The notes: generated from the sequence alone by a model not told the origin. A stretch of DNA of 64,000 bases from Roseisolibacter agri (GCF_030159095.1 NZ_BRXS01000001.1:620001-684000); one strand, 5' to 3'; numbered from the stretch's first letter, positions 8,689 to 17,753 are shown. Numbers and translations: made by a program.

Positions 8689-8804
8689 GCGCGCCGCCTC
8701 CACGTCGTCGGTTGTCAATCAGGTCGTGCCGGGGCGGGGGACATGGGCAACGGCCGTTCCACCCGGGCGCACGACGCGCGTGCCATCGAGGCTGCAACCT
8801 TGGT

Positions 8805-9075
8805 CGGCGGCTGCGTGCTGCGTGCTGCGCGCTGCGTGCAGGGCCTCGGGACGCTTTGGCGCGCCGCGGAGATGGTGCCTGTTGGGGAGGATACGGATGC
8901 TCCGGATCGGAACGGATCCTTCGGATCGCTCCTCGTGGTGCATGGGACCTCGCCGCCACGGGGAGCGATCCGAAGCATCCGCTGCATCCGAAGCATCCGC
9001 GTCCTCCCCAATAGGCAGAAGGGTCCGGCCCAATGAGGCGGACCACGCAGCACGCAGCACGCAGCACGCAGCACC
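8805..9075. repeat. Family B palindromic element, copy B1, nested in outer GCTGCGTG-type arms
   Basis: The 474-nt gap between the divergent L,D-transpeptidase and exporter genes is mostly this element. The inner palindrome (about 8877-9020) has ATCCG-rich arms (GGATCGGAACGGATC, CGAAGCATCCG) and an asymmetric centre with CATGGGACCTCGCCGCC. Outside it lie complementary tandem arms: TGCGTGCTGCGTGCTGCG at about 8812 and four GCACGCA-type units at 9044-9073. Relative to copies B2 and B3 the centre is inverted. I see no promoter or gene in the rest of the gap. Confidence 0.85.
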
Positions 9076-9162
9076 GCCGTGGGGGCTCCGGCATCCGCCC
9101 GCCACGATTGACGCCGGCCCCCGCGCCTCGGAAGTTCCTCGCATCCCACCGCCGAGGATCGC

Positions 9163-10137
9163 ATGCGACGCCGCTGGTCACTCGCAGTGCCGCTGGTCGT
9201 GTCGTTGATGGCCGGCTGTCGCCGCGACGGCGCGCCGGGGCCGATCGTCGCCAGCGGGACGGTCGAGTGGACCGAGGTGGAGGTCGCGCCGCTCGCCGCG
9301 GGCCGCGTCGCGCGCGTGCTGGTGGAGGAGGGCGCGCGCGTCCGCATGGGCGACACGCTGGCGGTGCTGGAGCAGCCGGCGCTCGACGCCGCGCTGCAGC
9401 AGAGCGAGGCGCGCGTGGCCGCGTCGCGCGCGCAGCTCGCGGAGCTGGAAGCCGGGGCGCGGGCGGCCGAGCTGGCGCGCGCGGAGGCCGACCTGCGCGC
9501 CGCGTCGGCCGAGGCGACGCGTGCGGCCTCGGATTCGGCGCGGCTCGCCCCACTCGCGGAGGCGGGCACCGTGAGCCGGCAGGTGCTCGACGCGGCGCGC
9601 GCCACCGCGCGCGTGGCCGCCGCGCGGCGCGATGCGGCGGCGGCGACCCTGCGGCTGCTCCGCGCGGGCCCGCGGCGGGAGCGCGTGCGTGCGGCGGGCG
9701 CGGAGCTGGCCGGCGCGCGCGCCGTCGCGTCGGGCACGGAGGCCACCGCGCGCGATCTCACGCTGCTCGCGCCGGTGGACGGCACGGTGCTCGTGCGCGC
9801 GGCCGAGCCGGGCGAGATCATCCCCGCCGGAATGCCGGCGATCACGCTCGGCGAGCCGCGCCGGCCGTGGGTGCGCGTGTACGTCGCGCAGACCGACGTG
9901 CCGCGGCTGCGCGTCGGCGCGGCCGCCGAGGTGCGCGCCGACGGGCAGGCGCGCGCGGTGCCCGGCCGCGTGGTCTCGATCCGCGATCGCGCCGAGTTCA
10001 CGCCGCGCGTCGCGCTCACCGAGGAGGAGCGCGCGGACCTGATGTTCGGCGTGAAGGTGGCGATCGCCGACACCACCGGCGCGCTGCGCGCGGGGCTGCC
10101 GGTGACCGTGACCTTTCCGGCCACGGCCGCGCCGTGA
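9163..10137 (+). CDS. HlyD/RND-type membrane-fusion adaptor lipoprotein of an ABC exporter
   Basis: 324 residues. The signal ends in the lipobox LMAGC, giving a lipidated Cys19. The lipoyl/barrel-sandwich half-motif GTVEWTEVEVAPLAAGRV (about 33-50) is followed by an alpha-helical hairpin rich in Ala/Glu/Arg (about 85-195) and the second lipoyl half with GTVLVRAAEPGEIIPAGMP, then a beta-barrel domain. This is the layout of YbhG-like adaptors. It bridges the inner-membrane pump and an outer-membrane exit duct in the periplasm. It is the first gene of a three-gene unit: its TGA overlaps the GTG start of the ATPase by 4 nt. GAGGA lies just before the ATG. Confidence 0.9.
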   Translation: MRRRWSLAVPLVVSLMAGCRRDGAPGPIVASGTVEWTEVEVAPLAAGRVARVLVEEGARVRMGDTLAVLEQPALDAALQQSEARVAASRAQLAELEAGARAAELARAEADLRAASAEATRAASDSARLAPLAEAGTVSRQVLDAARATARVAAARRDAAAATLRLLRAGPRRERVRAAGAELAGARAVASGTEATARDLTLLAPVDGTVLVRAAEPGEIIPAGMPAITLGEPRRPWVRVYVAQTDVPRLRVGAAAEVRADGQARAVPGRVVSIRDRAEFTPRVALTEEERADLMFGVKVAIADTTGALRAGLPVTVTFPATAAP

Positions 10138-10898
10138 GCGGCACGAGCGGCGACGCGGTCGTCGAGACGCGCGGGCTGCGGCGCACGTTCGGCGCGCTGG
10201 TCGCGGTCGAGGGGCTCGATCTCGACGTCCGGCGCGGCGAGGTGTTCGGCCTCCTCGGTCCCAACGGCTCGGGGAAGACGACGACGATCCGCATGCTGTG
10301 CGGGCTGCTCGCGCCGACCGCGGGCAGCGCCACCGTCGCGAGCTATGACGTCGCGCGCGAGCCCGAGGCGGTGAAGCGCGTCATCGGCTACATGTCGCAG
10401 AAGTTCGGGCTGTACGACGACCTTACGGTGGCGGAGAACCTCGACTTCTACGCGAGCGTGTACGGGCTGCGCGGCGCGGTGCGCGCCGCACGCGTGGGCG
10501 AGCTGCTGGACGGGCTCGGGCTGCGCGCGCGCGAGCGGCAGCTCGCCGGCACGCTGAGCGGCGGATGGAAGCAGCGGCTCGCGCTCGCGTGCGCGACGGC
10601 GCACCGCCCGCGCCTCCTGTTCCTGGACGAGCCGACGGCCGGCGTCGATCCCGCGGCGCGCCGGCGCTTCTGGGCGACGATCCACGAGCTGGCGTCCGCG
10701 GGGACGACGGTGCTCGTGACGACGCACTACATGGACGAGGCGGCGCGCTGCGACCGGCTGGCGTTCATGGCCCGCGGCGCGCTGATCGCGGTCGGCACGG
10801 GCGACGAGATCACCGCGCGCTTCGGGCTCGCGACGGTGGAGGACGTCTTCGTGCTGCTGCAGGAGCGCGAGCTGGCGCGCGAGGAGGCGGCGCGGTGA
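10134..10898 (+). CDS. ABC-2 exporter ATP-binding subunit
   Basis: 254 residues, starting at a GTG that overlaps the adaptor stop (GTGA). Walker A is GPNGSGKTT (42-50), the ABC signature is LSGGWKQR (141-148) and Walker B is LLFLDEPTAG (161-170), followed by the H-loop TTHYMDEA. The LSGGWKQR form is typical of the YbhF/CcmA/NatA group of drug or polymer exporters. It drives the neighbouring ABC-2 permease from the cytoplasmic side. E. coli YbhF is a double ATPase; this one has a single nucleotide-binding domain, so it probably homodimerises. Confidence 0.93.
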   Translation: MSGTSGDAVVETRGLRRTFGALVAVEGLDLDVRRGEVFGLLGPNGSGKTTTIRMLCGLLAPTAGSATVASYDVAREPEAVKRVIGYMSQKFGLYDDLTVAENLDFYASVYGLRGAVRAARVGELLDGLGLRARERQLAGTLSGGWKQRLALACATAHRPRLLFLDEPTAGVDPAARRRFWATIHELASAGTTVLVTTHYMDEAARCDRLAFMARGALIAVGTGDEITARFGLATVEDVFVLLQERELAREEAAR

Positions 10899-12037
10899 TC
10901 GCGACGCTCCGCGCGCGCCTCGCCGCGTCGGCGTTCTGGCCGATGCTGCGCAAGGAGTTCGTGCAGATGCGGCGCGACCGGCTCACGCTCGGCATGATGG
11001 TCGGGCTGCCGGCGATCCAGCTCGTGCTGTTCGGCTACGCGATCCGCACCGAGGTGCGCCACCTGCCGACGGTGGTCCTCGACGAGTCGCGCACCGCGCA
11101 GAGTCGCGCGCTGGTCGAGGCGCTGGTGCAGAGCGGCACCTTCGACGTCGCGCTCCAGGCGCGCGGCCGCGCGGACGTCGCGGCGGCGATCGGCGCGGGG
11201 CGGGCGCGCGCGGCGGTCGTCGTGCCGCCGGACTACGCGCGCGACCTGCTGCGCGGCCGGCCGGCGCCGGTGCAGGTCATCGTCGACGCCGCAGATCCGA
11301 TGGCGTCGAGCGCCGCGCTCTCGGGCGCGGCGCTGGTCGGCGCGGCGCACGGCGCGGAGATCGTCGCCGCGCGCGCGGGGCGCCCCGCCGTGCCCGCGCT
11401 CGACGTGCGCGTGCGCCCCTGGTACAACCCCGGCCTGCGCAGCGCGATCTACATCGCGCCGGGCCTCGTGGGCGTGCTGCTCTCGCTCACCATGCTGCTC
11501 ATCATGAGCATGGCGATCGTGCGCGAGCGCGAGCGCGGGACGCTGGAGCAGCTCATCGTCACGCCGATCGGCCGCGGGAGCCTGATGCTCGGCAAGGTCG
11601 CGCCGTTCGTGCTCGTGGGCTACGTGCAGATGAGCGTCGTGCTGCTGCTCGGGCACCTGCTGTTCGACGTGCCGGTGCGCGGCTCGCTGGCGCTGCTCTA
11701 CGCGCTCACGCTCGGCTTCATCCTCGCCAACCTGGGGCTCGGGCTCGTGGTGTCGACGCTCGCGCGCACGCAGGGGCAGGCGATGCAGGTCGGCTTCTTC
11801 TTCCTGCTCCCCAACATCCTGCTGTCGGGCTTCATGTTCCCGCGCGAGGCGATGCCGGACGTCGCGCGCTGGGTGGGGCTGGCGCTGCCGCTGACGTACT
11901 ACCTGCGCATCCTGCGCGGCATCCTGCTGCGCGGCGTGGGGCTGGAGGCGCTCTGGCGCGAGGCGGCGGTGCTGGCCGCGTTCGCGGTCGGGATCCTGGC
12001 GGTGAGCGTGCGGCGGTTCAGCAAGACGCTGGACTGA
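10895..12037 (+). CDS. ABC-2 family exporter permease
   Basis: 380 residues from a GTG that overlaps the ATPase stop by 4 nt. One N-terminal membrane helix (about 26-43) is followed by a large extracytoplasmic domain (about 45-175) and then five helices between about 185 and 375. The segment RERERGTLEQLIVTPI after the second helix is the conserved ABC-2 coupling motif (E-R-GT-L-E-q-L-x-v-T-P). This matches the YbhS/YbhR type. A single permease gene is present instead of the ybhS-ybhR pair, suggesting a homodimer. The substrate is unknown; drugs, lipids or cations are all possible. Confidence 0.92.
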   Translation: MIATLRARLAASAFWPMLRKEFVQMRRDRLTLGMMVGLPAIQLVLFGYAIRTEVRHLPTVVLDESRTAQSRALVEALVQSGTFDVALQARGRADVAAAIGAGRARAAVVVPPDYARDLLRGRPAPVQVIVDAADPMASSAALSGAALVGAAHGAEIVAARAGRPAVPALDVRVRPWYNPGLRSAIYIAPGLVGVLLSLTMLLIMSMAIVRERERGTLEQLIVTPIGRGSLMLGKVAPFVLVGYVQMSVVLLLGHLLFDVPVRGSLALLYALTLGFILANLGLGLVVSTLARTQGQAMQVGFFFLLPNILLSGFMFPREAMPDVARWVGLALPLTYYLRILRGILLRGVGLEALWREAAVLAAFAVGILAVSVRRFSKTLD

Positions 12038-12110
12038 GGGGTGCGCCGGCCGCATTCTTGCGCCGGCAGCGCGACCCCCATCACCACGACCACGGCAAGG
12101 AGATCACGGC

Positions 12111-12545
12111 ATGCCCACGCGTCACGCCTCGGCGACCTGGACGGGCGACCTCCGCAGCGGCAAGGGCACCTTCAGCGGCGAGAGCGGCGCCGTCGGCGGC
12201 GAGTACTCCTTCGGCACGCGCTTCGGCGACACGCCCGGCACCAACCCCGAGGAGCTGCTCGCGGCCGCCGACGCGGCCTGCTTCAGCATGGCGCTCAGCC
12301 TCGCGCTCGCGCAGGCGGGCATGACGCCCGAGAAGATCGAGACGAAGGCCGCGTGCACGATCGAGAAGGTGGGCGACGGCTTCAAGATCACCCGCATGAA
12401 GCTCGACTGCACGGCGCGCGTCCCCGGCGCCGACCGCGATGCCTTCAAGGACGTCGCGGAGGCGACCAAGAGCAGCTGCCCGGTCTCGACGGCGCTCATG
12501 GGGAACGTCGAGATCGAGCTCGACGCGAAGCTCGACGAGTCCTGA
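12111..12545 (+). CDS. osmC: OsmC-family peroxiredoxin
   Basis: 144 residues, the normal OsmC length. Both catalytic cysteines are present: Cys57 in ADAACFSMALSLAL (peroxidatic) and Cys123 in KSSCPVSTAL (resolving). The N-terminus carries the family's TFSGESGAVGGEYSFGTRF segment, and TNPEELLAAADAACFS is a signature block. The enzyme reduces organic hydroperoxides in the cytoplasm using lipoylated proteins or thiols. AAGGAG about 10 nt before the ATG is a good ribosome site. The gene converges with the MscS gene, the two stop codons lying in one hairpin. Confidence 0.95.
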   Translation: MPTRHASATWTGDLRSGKGTFSGESGAVGGEYSFGTRFGDTPGTNPEELLAAADAACFSMALSLALAQAGMTPEKIETKAACTIEKVGDGFKITRMKLDCTARVPGADRDAFKDVAEATKSSCPVSTALMGNVEIELDAKLDES

Positions 12546-12564
12546 GCGGCCTGGCCGCCCTCAG
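12542..12564. terminator. Bidirectional hairpin containing both convergent stop codons
   Basis: CTGAG and CGGC pair with GCCG and CTCAG around a CTG loop, with a two-base bulge. The osmC TGA (12543-12545) is in the left arm and the MscS stop (12561-12563, minus strand) in the right arm. No T-run follows, so termination would be inefficient or Rho-assisted. Confidence 0.4.
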
Positions 12565-13652
12565 GCGCCGGCGGCGGCCTGCACCTCGCCGTCGGCGCCG
12601 CCCTTCACGACCACCGACCGCGTCGGCACCGCGAGCCGGATCCCCTCGGCCGCCAGCCGCTCCAGCAGCGTGAGGTTGATCCGCTGCTGGATGTCCATGT
12701 AGAGCACGTAGTTCGCGTCGAGGACGAAGTACACCGCCTCGACCGCCAGCGCCTGGTCGGTGATGGCGCTGAAGTGCGCGCGGTCGAAGCGCACGGGCGC
12801 GTTGGCGAGGATCGTCTCCTTCACGATCTCGGGCACGCGCGCCATCGACTGGGGCGGGGTCTCGAGCGGGAAGAGGAGCGTGAACAGCACCCGCCGCTCC
12901 GTCTGCCCCTGGTAGTTGCGGATGCGCGCCTTCAGCAGCTCCGCGTTCGAGACGACGATCTGCTCGCCGGTGATCGAGCGGATGCGCGTCGTCTTGAGCC
13001 CGATGTGCTCGACGGTGCCCTGGAAGGTGTCGACGGTGATCGCGTCGCCGATCACGAACGGCTTGTCGAGCGCGATCGACAGCGACGCGAGCACGTCGCC
13101 GAGGACGTTCTGCACGGCCAGCGCGACGGCGACGCCGGCGATGCCCAGGCCGGTGATGAGCGCCGTGACGTCGACGCCGAACGACTGCAGCGCGAGCAGG
13201 AAGAGCAGCGTCCAGAGGACGATGCGCAGGATGACGGCGACGACGTTGAGCGTCGTCACGCTGGCGCGGTCGGTCCCCGCGCGGGCGCGCGTCACGCGCA
13301 GCAGCCAGAACGCGATCGCGCCGCTCCCCCAGCTGGCCAGCTGCAGCAGGAAGACGAGCTTCGCCAGCTTCTCGATCAGCGTGCGCTGCGCCGGCGGGAT
13401 CTCCAGCGCGAACGACGCGGCGGCCAGCGCGAGGACGAACAGGAACGACTTGCGCGTGCGGCGCAGCGCGTCGAGCACGACGTCGTCGACCATCGTCTCG
13501 GTCGCCGCGGCCGACCGCTCCAACCGGCGCACGACCAAGCGCCGCGCGAACACGAGCGCGAAGAAGACGCCGAGCAGCAGCGCGGCGGCCAGGGCCCAGC
13601 CGCCGACGGGGTTGCCGAGGAACTCGCGGGCGAGGAGCTGGCGGAGCGTCAT
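12561..13652 (-). CDS. Small-conductance mechanosensitive channel (MscS family)
   Basis: 363 residues. About five hydrophobic helices occupy residues 15-200. The pore-lining helix and following beta domain read VTALITGLGIAGVAVALAVQNVLGDVLASL, the MscS consensus with alternating Gly/Ala, then DKPFVIGDAITV and a beta-rich cytoplasmic region (EHIGLKTTRIRSITGEQIVVSNAELL). It opens under membrane tension to release solutes on hypo-osmotic shock. The start ATG 13652 precedes the first membrane helix by few residues; an upstream in-frame extension is Pro/Arg-rich and not expected in the family. Confidence 0.92.
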   Translation of the reverse strand: MTLRQLLAREFLGNPVGGWALAAALLLGVFFALVFARRLVVRRLERSAAATETMVDDVVLDALRRTRKSFLFVLALAAASFALEIPPAQRTLIEKLAKLVFLLQLASWGSGAIAFWLLRVTRARAGTDRASVTTLNVVAVILRIVLWTLLFLLALQSFGVDVTALITGLGIAGVAVALAVQNVLGDVLASLSIALDKPFVIGDAITVDTFQGTVEHIGLKTTRIRSITGEQIVVSNAELLKARIRNYQGQTERRVLFTLLFPLETPPQSMARVPEIVKETILANAPVRFDRAHFSAITDQALAVEAVYFVLDANYVLYMDIQQRINLTLLERLAAEGIRLAVPTRSVVVKGGADGEVQAAAGA

Positions 13653-13810
13653 GCGGGCAGCGTCGGGATTCGGGGCGCGTTCGGCCGAGTGGCGGTGCGT
13701 CGCGCGCGTTATCGGGTGCGGCGCCGGGTGGCGGATCATGGAGCCGCAGCCGGCGGACGCTCCCACGTGGACGTGGCGTGGCTGCATCCACGCGCGACCC
13801 GGAGGTCGAG

Positions 13811-15163
13811 ATGTCAGGGAGAGATAGCGGAAGTGTGCCGCCAGGCACACGGGCGGCGAGCGCCTGGCTCGCGCTCGTCGCGGTGCTGGCGGGGTGCGCG
13901 GACGAGCCGTCGACGGCGCCCGTCGCGCGCCCGGCGTCGGCACGGGTGGCCGCGGCGCCGGTGCGGCACGAGGCCCCGGCGGCGCCGGGCACGCTGGTGG
14001 TGCGTCGCACGACGTCGTCCGCGCAGGGCGCGAAGGGACGTGGGCGCACGGAGCGTCGTGAGTCGTGGTCGGTGGCCGAGGCGGCGCTCTCGCGTCGGGC
14101 GGGGGTCGTGACGCTGCGCGGGACGGCGCCGAACACGCTCACGCCCGAGACGGCGGCGAGCTTCGTCCCGACGGTGGTGCTCCAGCTCCCGGCGCGCACC
14201 GCGTCGGCGGTGTGCACGAACGCGGCGGCGTGGCAGCGCGAGTCGAAGGTCGGCGACCTGACGGTGATCGCACGCGGCCGCGGCGACGAGCCCTGGGCGT
14301 CGCTCGAGGTCTGGTCGGCGGGACGGCTGGTGAGCCGCACGAGCACCGAGTGGGCGCGCCACCGCGGCAGCTGGCGGCTGGTGTCGCAGGAGGACGTGGC
14401 CGTCGGTGACGGGAGTCGGCGCACGCTGGCGGTCGACCGGTCGGCGCTGGCGCGCGCCGCGGGCGACGAGGTGCTGCCGCGCGTGAGCTGCGCGAACCCG
14501 AAGCCGGGCTACGTGCCGCCGTCGCCGGTGGTCGCGGCGGTGCGCGAGGGCGTCGCGGCGCCGTGGAGCGTGGGGCTCGGACCGGTGGGGCTGGCGGGGC
14601 TGGAGCTCGCGGGCGCGTTCCGGTTCGCGGCGGAGGAGACGTGCACCGCCACGGAGGAGGAGGCGGAGGCGGCGTGCGCGATGAAGCTGATCGCGCTCGT
14701 CGGGGCGACGACGTCGTTCGTCGGCCTCGCGGCATCAGCCATCGCGGCCTGTACGCCGCCCGCCGTCATCACGGGCTTGCCGTGCATCACCGCGGCCGCC
14801 GCCGCCACTGGGGCGTACGCCACGATGCTCATCGCGCTCGACGCGTATCTGGACTGCAAGCTGCTGGCGAGCGCGCCGCAGCCGTGCAGCTGCACGACCA
14901 CCGGCATCGCGGCGGATGGCGCGGGGACGGCGGATGGCGCTCCAGCGTCCCGTCGCGACCCGACGTTGCCCCCCGCGGCACCCCTCGCTCTTGACTGCAC
15001 CGAGCCGGAAGCGCCAGCTACGGGCGGAGGCGGTGGTGGTCAGACCGGAGAGCCGGCCCCGGGGCACTGGGCCACGGTCTGCACCTACATCGACTACTAC
15101 GACGAGTGGGGCGACTACATGTACACCGAGTTCCTCGGGTGCAAGGTCGTCTGGATCGCATGA
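13811..15163 (+). CDS. Uncharacterised 450-residue lipoprotein with a hydrophobic central segment and Cys-rich end
   Basis: ATG 13811 has GGAGG 5 nt upstream. A signal ending VLAGC gives lipidated Cys29. Residues about 40-240 are beta-rich, with no recognised domain. Residues 291-340 are strongly hydrophobic (IALVGATTSFVGLAASAIAA, then TGLPCITAAAAATGAYATML) with several Cys (CTATEEEAEAAC, CTPP, CIT, DCK, CSC), which may form disulfides or a membrane-inserting hairpin. The end has a Gly-rich linker and an aromatic tail (YIDYYDEWGDYMYTEF). I recognise no family; toxin-like or structural roles are only guesses. Confidence 0.7.
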   Translation: MSGRDSGSVPPGTRAASAWLALVAVLAGCADEPSTAPVARPASARVAAAPVRHEAPAAPGTLVVRRTTSSAQGAKGRGRTERRESWSVAEAALSRRAGVVTLRGTAPNTLTPETAASFVPTVVLQLPARTASAVCTNAAAWQRESKVGDLTVIARGRGDEPWASLEVWSAGRLVSRTSTEWARHRGSWRLVSQEDVAVGDGSRRTLAVDRSALARAAGDEVLPRVSCANPKPGYVPPSPVVAAVREGVAAPWSVGLGPVGLAGLELAGAFRFAAEETCTATEEEAEAACAMKLIALVGATTSFVGLAASAIAACTPPAVITGLPCITAAAAATGAYATMLIALDAYLDCKLLASAPQPCSCTTTGIAADGAGTADGAPASRRDPTLPPAAPLALDCTEPEAPATGGGGGGQTGEPAPGHWATVCTYIDYYDEWGDYMYTEFLGCKVVWIA

Positions 15164-15236
15164 CGCCGCCGCGAGCCGCCTCCTCCCTGCGCGACGACGC
15201 GCACCGCAGGTCCACGCATCAATGCGGGAGGTTCCG

Positions 15237-15659
15237 ATGAACCGAGGCATCTACTGGTGGGTCTGTCTCGCCGCGCTCGTCGTCAGCGCATGCGGTGCCG
15301 CGGTGGGCGCGGTGCGCTGGCTCGGCCCGGAGGGGTGGGTCCTCGCGCTCGCACCGCTCGCACGCGCGCCGCTGTTCATCGGCGCGGGCGGCGCGCTCGT
15401 GACCTACCTGGTCACGCAGTCGCTGCCGGGCGGCCGGGCGCCGATCTGGCTTCCCCGGCCGCCACACGACGGTTGGACCAACGCGCTCAGCCTCGCGATG
15501 CTCTGCGCGACGCTGGCCGCCTGGCCCTCCGTGCGCGGCGGTCCGAATCAGATCCTGGCCAGCACGCCGCTCGTGCTGCTCGCCGCGTTCCTCTTCATCG
15601 ACCGCATGCGGCGCGTGCAGCGTCAGCTCGCCGCGTCCGGCTTCACGCGGGCGTCGTGA
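15237..15659 (+). CDS. Small integral membrane protein, 140 residues, unknown
   Basis: About four hydrophobic segments (residues 6-27, 34-60, 78-95 and 105-122) with a short basic C-terminus (DRMRRVQRQLAASGF). A GGGAGG site lies a few nt before the ATG. It follows the 450-residue lipoprotein gene by 73 nt and is probably co-transcribed with it. I recognise no family. It converges with recQ, 37 nt away. Confidence 0.6.
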   Translation: MNRGIYWWVCLAALVVSACGAAVGAVRWLGPEGWVLALAPLARAPLFIGAGGALVTYLVTQSLPGGRAPIWLPRPPHDGWTNALSLAMLCATLAAWPSVRGGPNQILASTPLVLLAAFLFIDRMRRVQRQLAASGFTRAS

Positions 15660-15696
15660 CGGCCGCCGGTCGGGTGCGCGCCGATCGAGCCTCCGC

Positions 15697-17229
15697 TCAG
15701 TCGGCGCGCGCCTGCCGCCGCTCCCACTGCAGCATCGCGTCGCACGCGTCGCAGTTCCCGCAGCGCCAGTCGCCCTCCACCTCCTCGCCGAAGTACTCGA
15801 GGATGTAGCGCGTCCGGCAGCGCGCCGTCTGCGAGAAGTCCACCACCGCCTGCAGCTTCGCCTGGTCGCGCGCGCGGCGCTCCTCGTAGTCCGTCAGGTC
15901 GTGGCTCAGGTCCACCTGCGTGAGCCGCCCCGCCAGCCGCTCCCAGTTGCCGCCGCGGTGCTCGCGCACCAGCCCGTGCCGCTTCAGCAGCATCAGCGTG
16001 ATGCGCGCCTTCCGGCGCGGCACGCCGCTGCGCTCCGCCAGCTCGTCCAGGTGCACCGGCGTGCGCTCGGGATACGTCTCGAGCACCAGCGCCACCTTCG
16101 CCGCCTCCTCCACCTCCGGGTACTTGCCGCCGAGGAAGTAGCTCTGGATGCGGCGGTCCTCGACGCGGTAGAGCATCGTGCACGTCGACGGCTCGCCGTC
16201 GCGCCCCGCGCGCCCCGCCTCCTGGTAGTACGCCTCGATCGAGCCCGGGAAGTTGTAGTGCACGACGAAGCGGATGTCCGGCTTGTCGATCCCCAGCCCG
16301 AACGCGTTCGTCGCGACGATCGCCTTCAGCTCGTCGTTCATGAACCGGTCCTGCGCCGTCTTGCGCTCGACCGGCGGCAGCTTGCCGTGGTACAGCCCGA
16401 ACTCGAGCTTCCGGTGGAAGTGGTCGCGCAGCTGCTCGTGCAGCCGCTCGGCCTCGCGGATGGTCGCCACGTAGATGACGCCCGTCCCCGGCGTGTGCTC
16501 CAGCAGCTTGCGCAGCGCCTCGTCCTTCGCGACCTCGTTCACCGTGCGCTTCACCTCGAAGCGCAGGTTGGGGCGCGCGAAGCCGGTGATCGTCACGTGC
16601 GGGTCGCGCATCCCGAGCTGCCGGACGATGTCCGCCCGCACCTCCGCCGTCGCGGTCGCGGTCAGCGCCAGCACCGGCGGCCGGCCGAGCCGGTTCACGA
16701 CGGAGCCGAGGGTGAGGTAGTCGGGCCGGAAGTCGTGGCCCCACTGGCTGACGCAGTGCGCCTCGTCGACGACGAACAGGCTCACCTTGCGCTGCAGGAG
16801 CATCTCGAAGAACTCGCGGTCCTTGAAGCGCTCCGGCGTGACGTAGAGGATGTCGCCCTCGCCCTCCGCGATCGCGCGCTCGGTGTCGCGCGTCTCGCGC
16901 GTCGTCTGGTGCGAGTGGAACGCGAGCGCGTCGACGCCCTGCGCCACCAGCTTGTCCTGCTGGTCCTTCATGAGCGCGATCAGCGGGCTGACGACGAGCG
17001 TCAGCCCCTCGAGCACGAGCGCGGGGAACTGGTAGACGAGCGACTTGCCGCTGCCGGTGGGCATCACGACGAGCGTGTCCCGTCCCTGCAGCACGGTCTG
17101 GATCGGCTCGTACTGCCGGTACTGGAAGTCGTCGAAGCCGAAGCGATCGGCGAGGATCTTGCGCGCACGCGCGCGCGTCAGCTCACGGCCAGTAGGCATG
17201 GCCGGAGCCAGGGCGTCCGTCGGGGTCAT
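15697..17229 (-). CDS. recQ: ATP-dependent DNA helicase RecQ, short form without HRDC
   Basis: 510 residues. The SF2 helicase motifs are complete: Walker A MPTGSGKS (56-63), DEAH at 155-158 in VVDEAHCVSQWGHDF, the TATAT motif III and the motif VI QEAGRAGRDG. The RecQ zinc region near the end has CRTRYILEYFGE and CGNCDAC. The protein stops soon after this, so the HRDC domain found in E. coli RecQ is absent, as in many short RecQ proteins. It unwinds DNA 3' to 5' in recombination and fork repair. ATG 17229 is chosen; ATG 17199 would also leave the helicase core intact. Confidence 0.94.
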   Translation of the reverse strand: MTPTDALAPAMPTGRELTRARARKILADRFGFDDFQYRQYEPIQTVLQGRDTLVVMPTGSGKSLVYQFPALVLEGLTLVVSPLIALMKDQQDKLVAQGVDALAFHSHQTTRETRDTERAIAEGEGDILYVTPERFKDREFFEMLLQRKVSLFVVDEAHCVSQWGHDFRPDYLTLGSVVNRLGRPPVLALTATATAEVRADIVRQLGMRDPHVTITGFARPNLRFEVKRTVNEVAKDEALRKLLEHTPGTGVIYVATIREAERLHEQLRDHFHRKLEFGLYHGKLPPVERKTAQDRFMNDELKAIVATNAFGLGIDKPDIRFVVHYNFPGSIEAYYQEAGRAGRDGEPSTCTMLYRVEDRRIQSYFLGGKYPEVEEAAKVALVLETYPERTPVHLDELAERSGVPRRKARITLMLLKRHGLVREHRGGNWERLAGRLTQVDLSHDLTDYEERRARDQAKLQAVVDFSQTARCRTRYILEYFGEEVEGDWRCGNCDACDAMLQWERRQARAD

Positions 17230-17502
17230 GTACGAGCCCAGGGGCAGGAATCGGACCGGACGGGCCCAGCCGCGCCGGAAGACGCGGGGCCGCCGCGCGC
17301 GGGGCCTAAGCACCGCGCACTCCGGCCGTACCCGCGCGCACGGACGGCGTTCCGACGCGTCCCGCCTTCCGGATGCGCCGCGGGGCTGGCCCCGGCGTTG
17401 CACTGGCGTGTCCCGCTGCTCGATCACAGACACGGACGCGGGACCGCGTCCTCCCGCGGGACGGGAGCGGACGCTGACCGGGACGGAACCGAGGAGAGGA
17501 TC

Positions 17503-17727
17503 ATGGCGGAGATTCGCGTGGAGCCGAAGCGGCGCAGCATGGCCTGGGTGTGGGTGCTGCTCGCGCTCGCGGTGGCGGCGGCGGTGTTCTGGTACCTGAA
17601 CAACGATGGCGTGAACCAGGTCGAGACGACCCCGGCGACGTCGGCGCTGCCGCAGCAGGTCCTGCCGCCGGCCGCGCCGGCCGATGCGCCGGTCGCCGGC
17701 CCGGCGACCCTGATGCGCGTCGCCTGA
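17503..17727 (+). CDS. Small single-pass membrane protein, 74 residues
   Basis: A basic N-terminus (EIRVEPKRRS) precedes one membrane helix (about residues 14-32, AWVWVLLALAVAAAVFWYL) and a short Asn/Thr/Pro-rich tail predicted to be outside the cytoplasm. GAGGAGAGG precedes the ATG. It lies 26 nt before the PRC-barrel gene on the same strand, so an operon is likely. No family is recognised. The 273-nt stretch between recQ and this gene shows no further gene. Confidence 0.65.
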   Translation: MAEIRVEPKRRSMAWVWVLLALAVAAAVFWYLNNDGVNQVETTPATSALPQQVLPPAAPADAPVAGPATLMRVA

Positions 17728-17753
17728 CGCGCCGTCCATACACGGGAGGAGAC

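Noticed and set aside
8712-8719. TTGACA on the minus strand as a -35 box for the L,D-transpeptidase gene
   Set aside because: It lies only 24 nt before the ATG and no -10 hexamer fits at the right spacing; the space holds a ribosome site instead.
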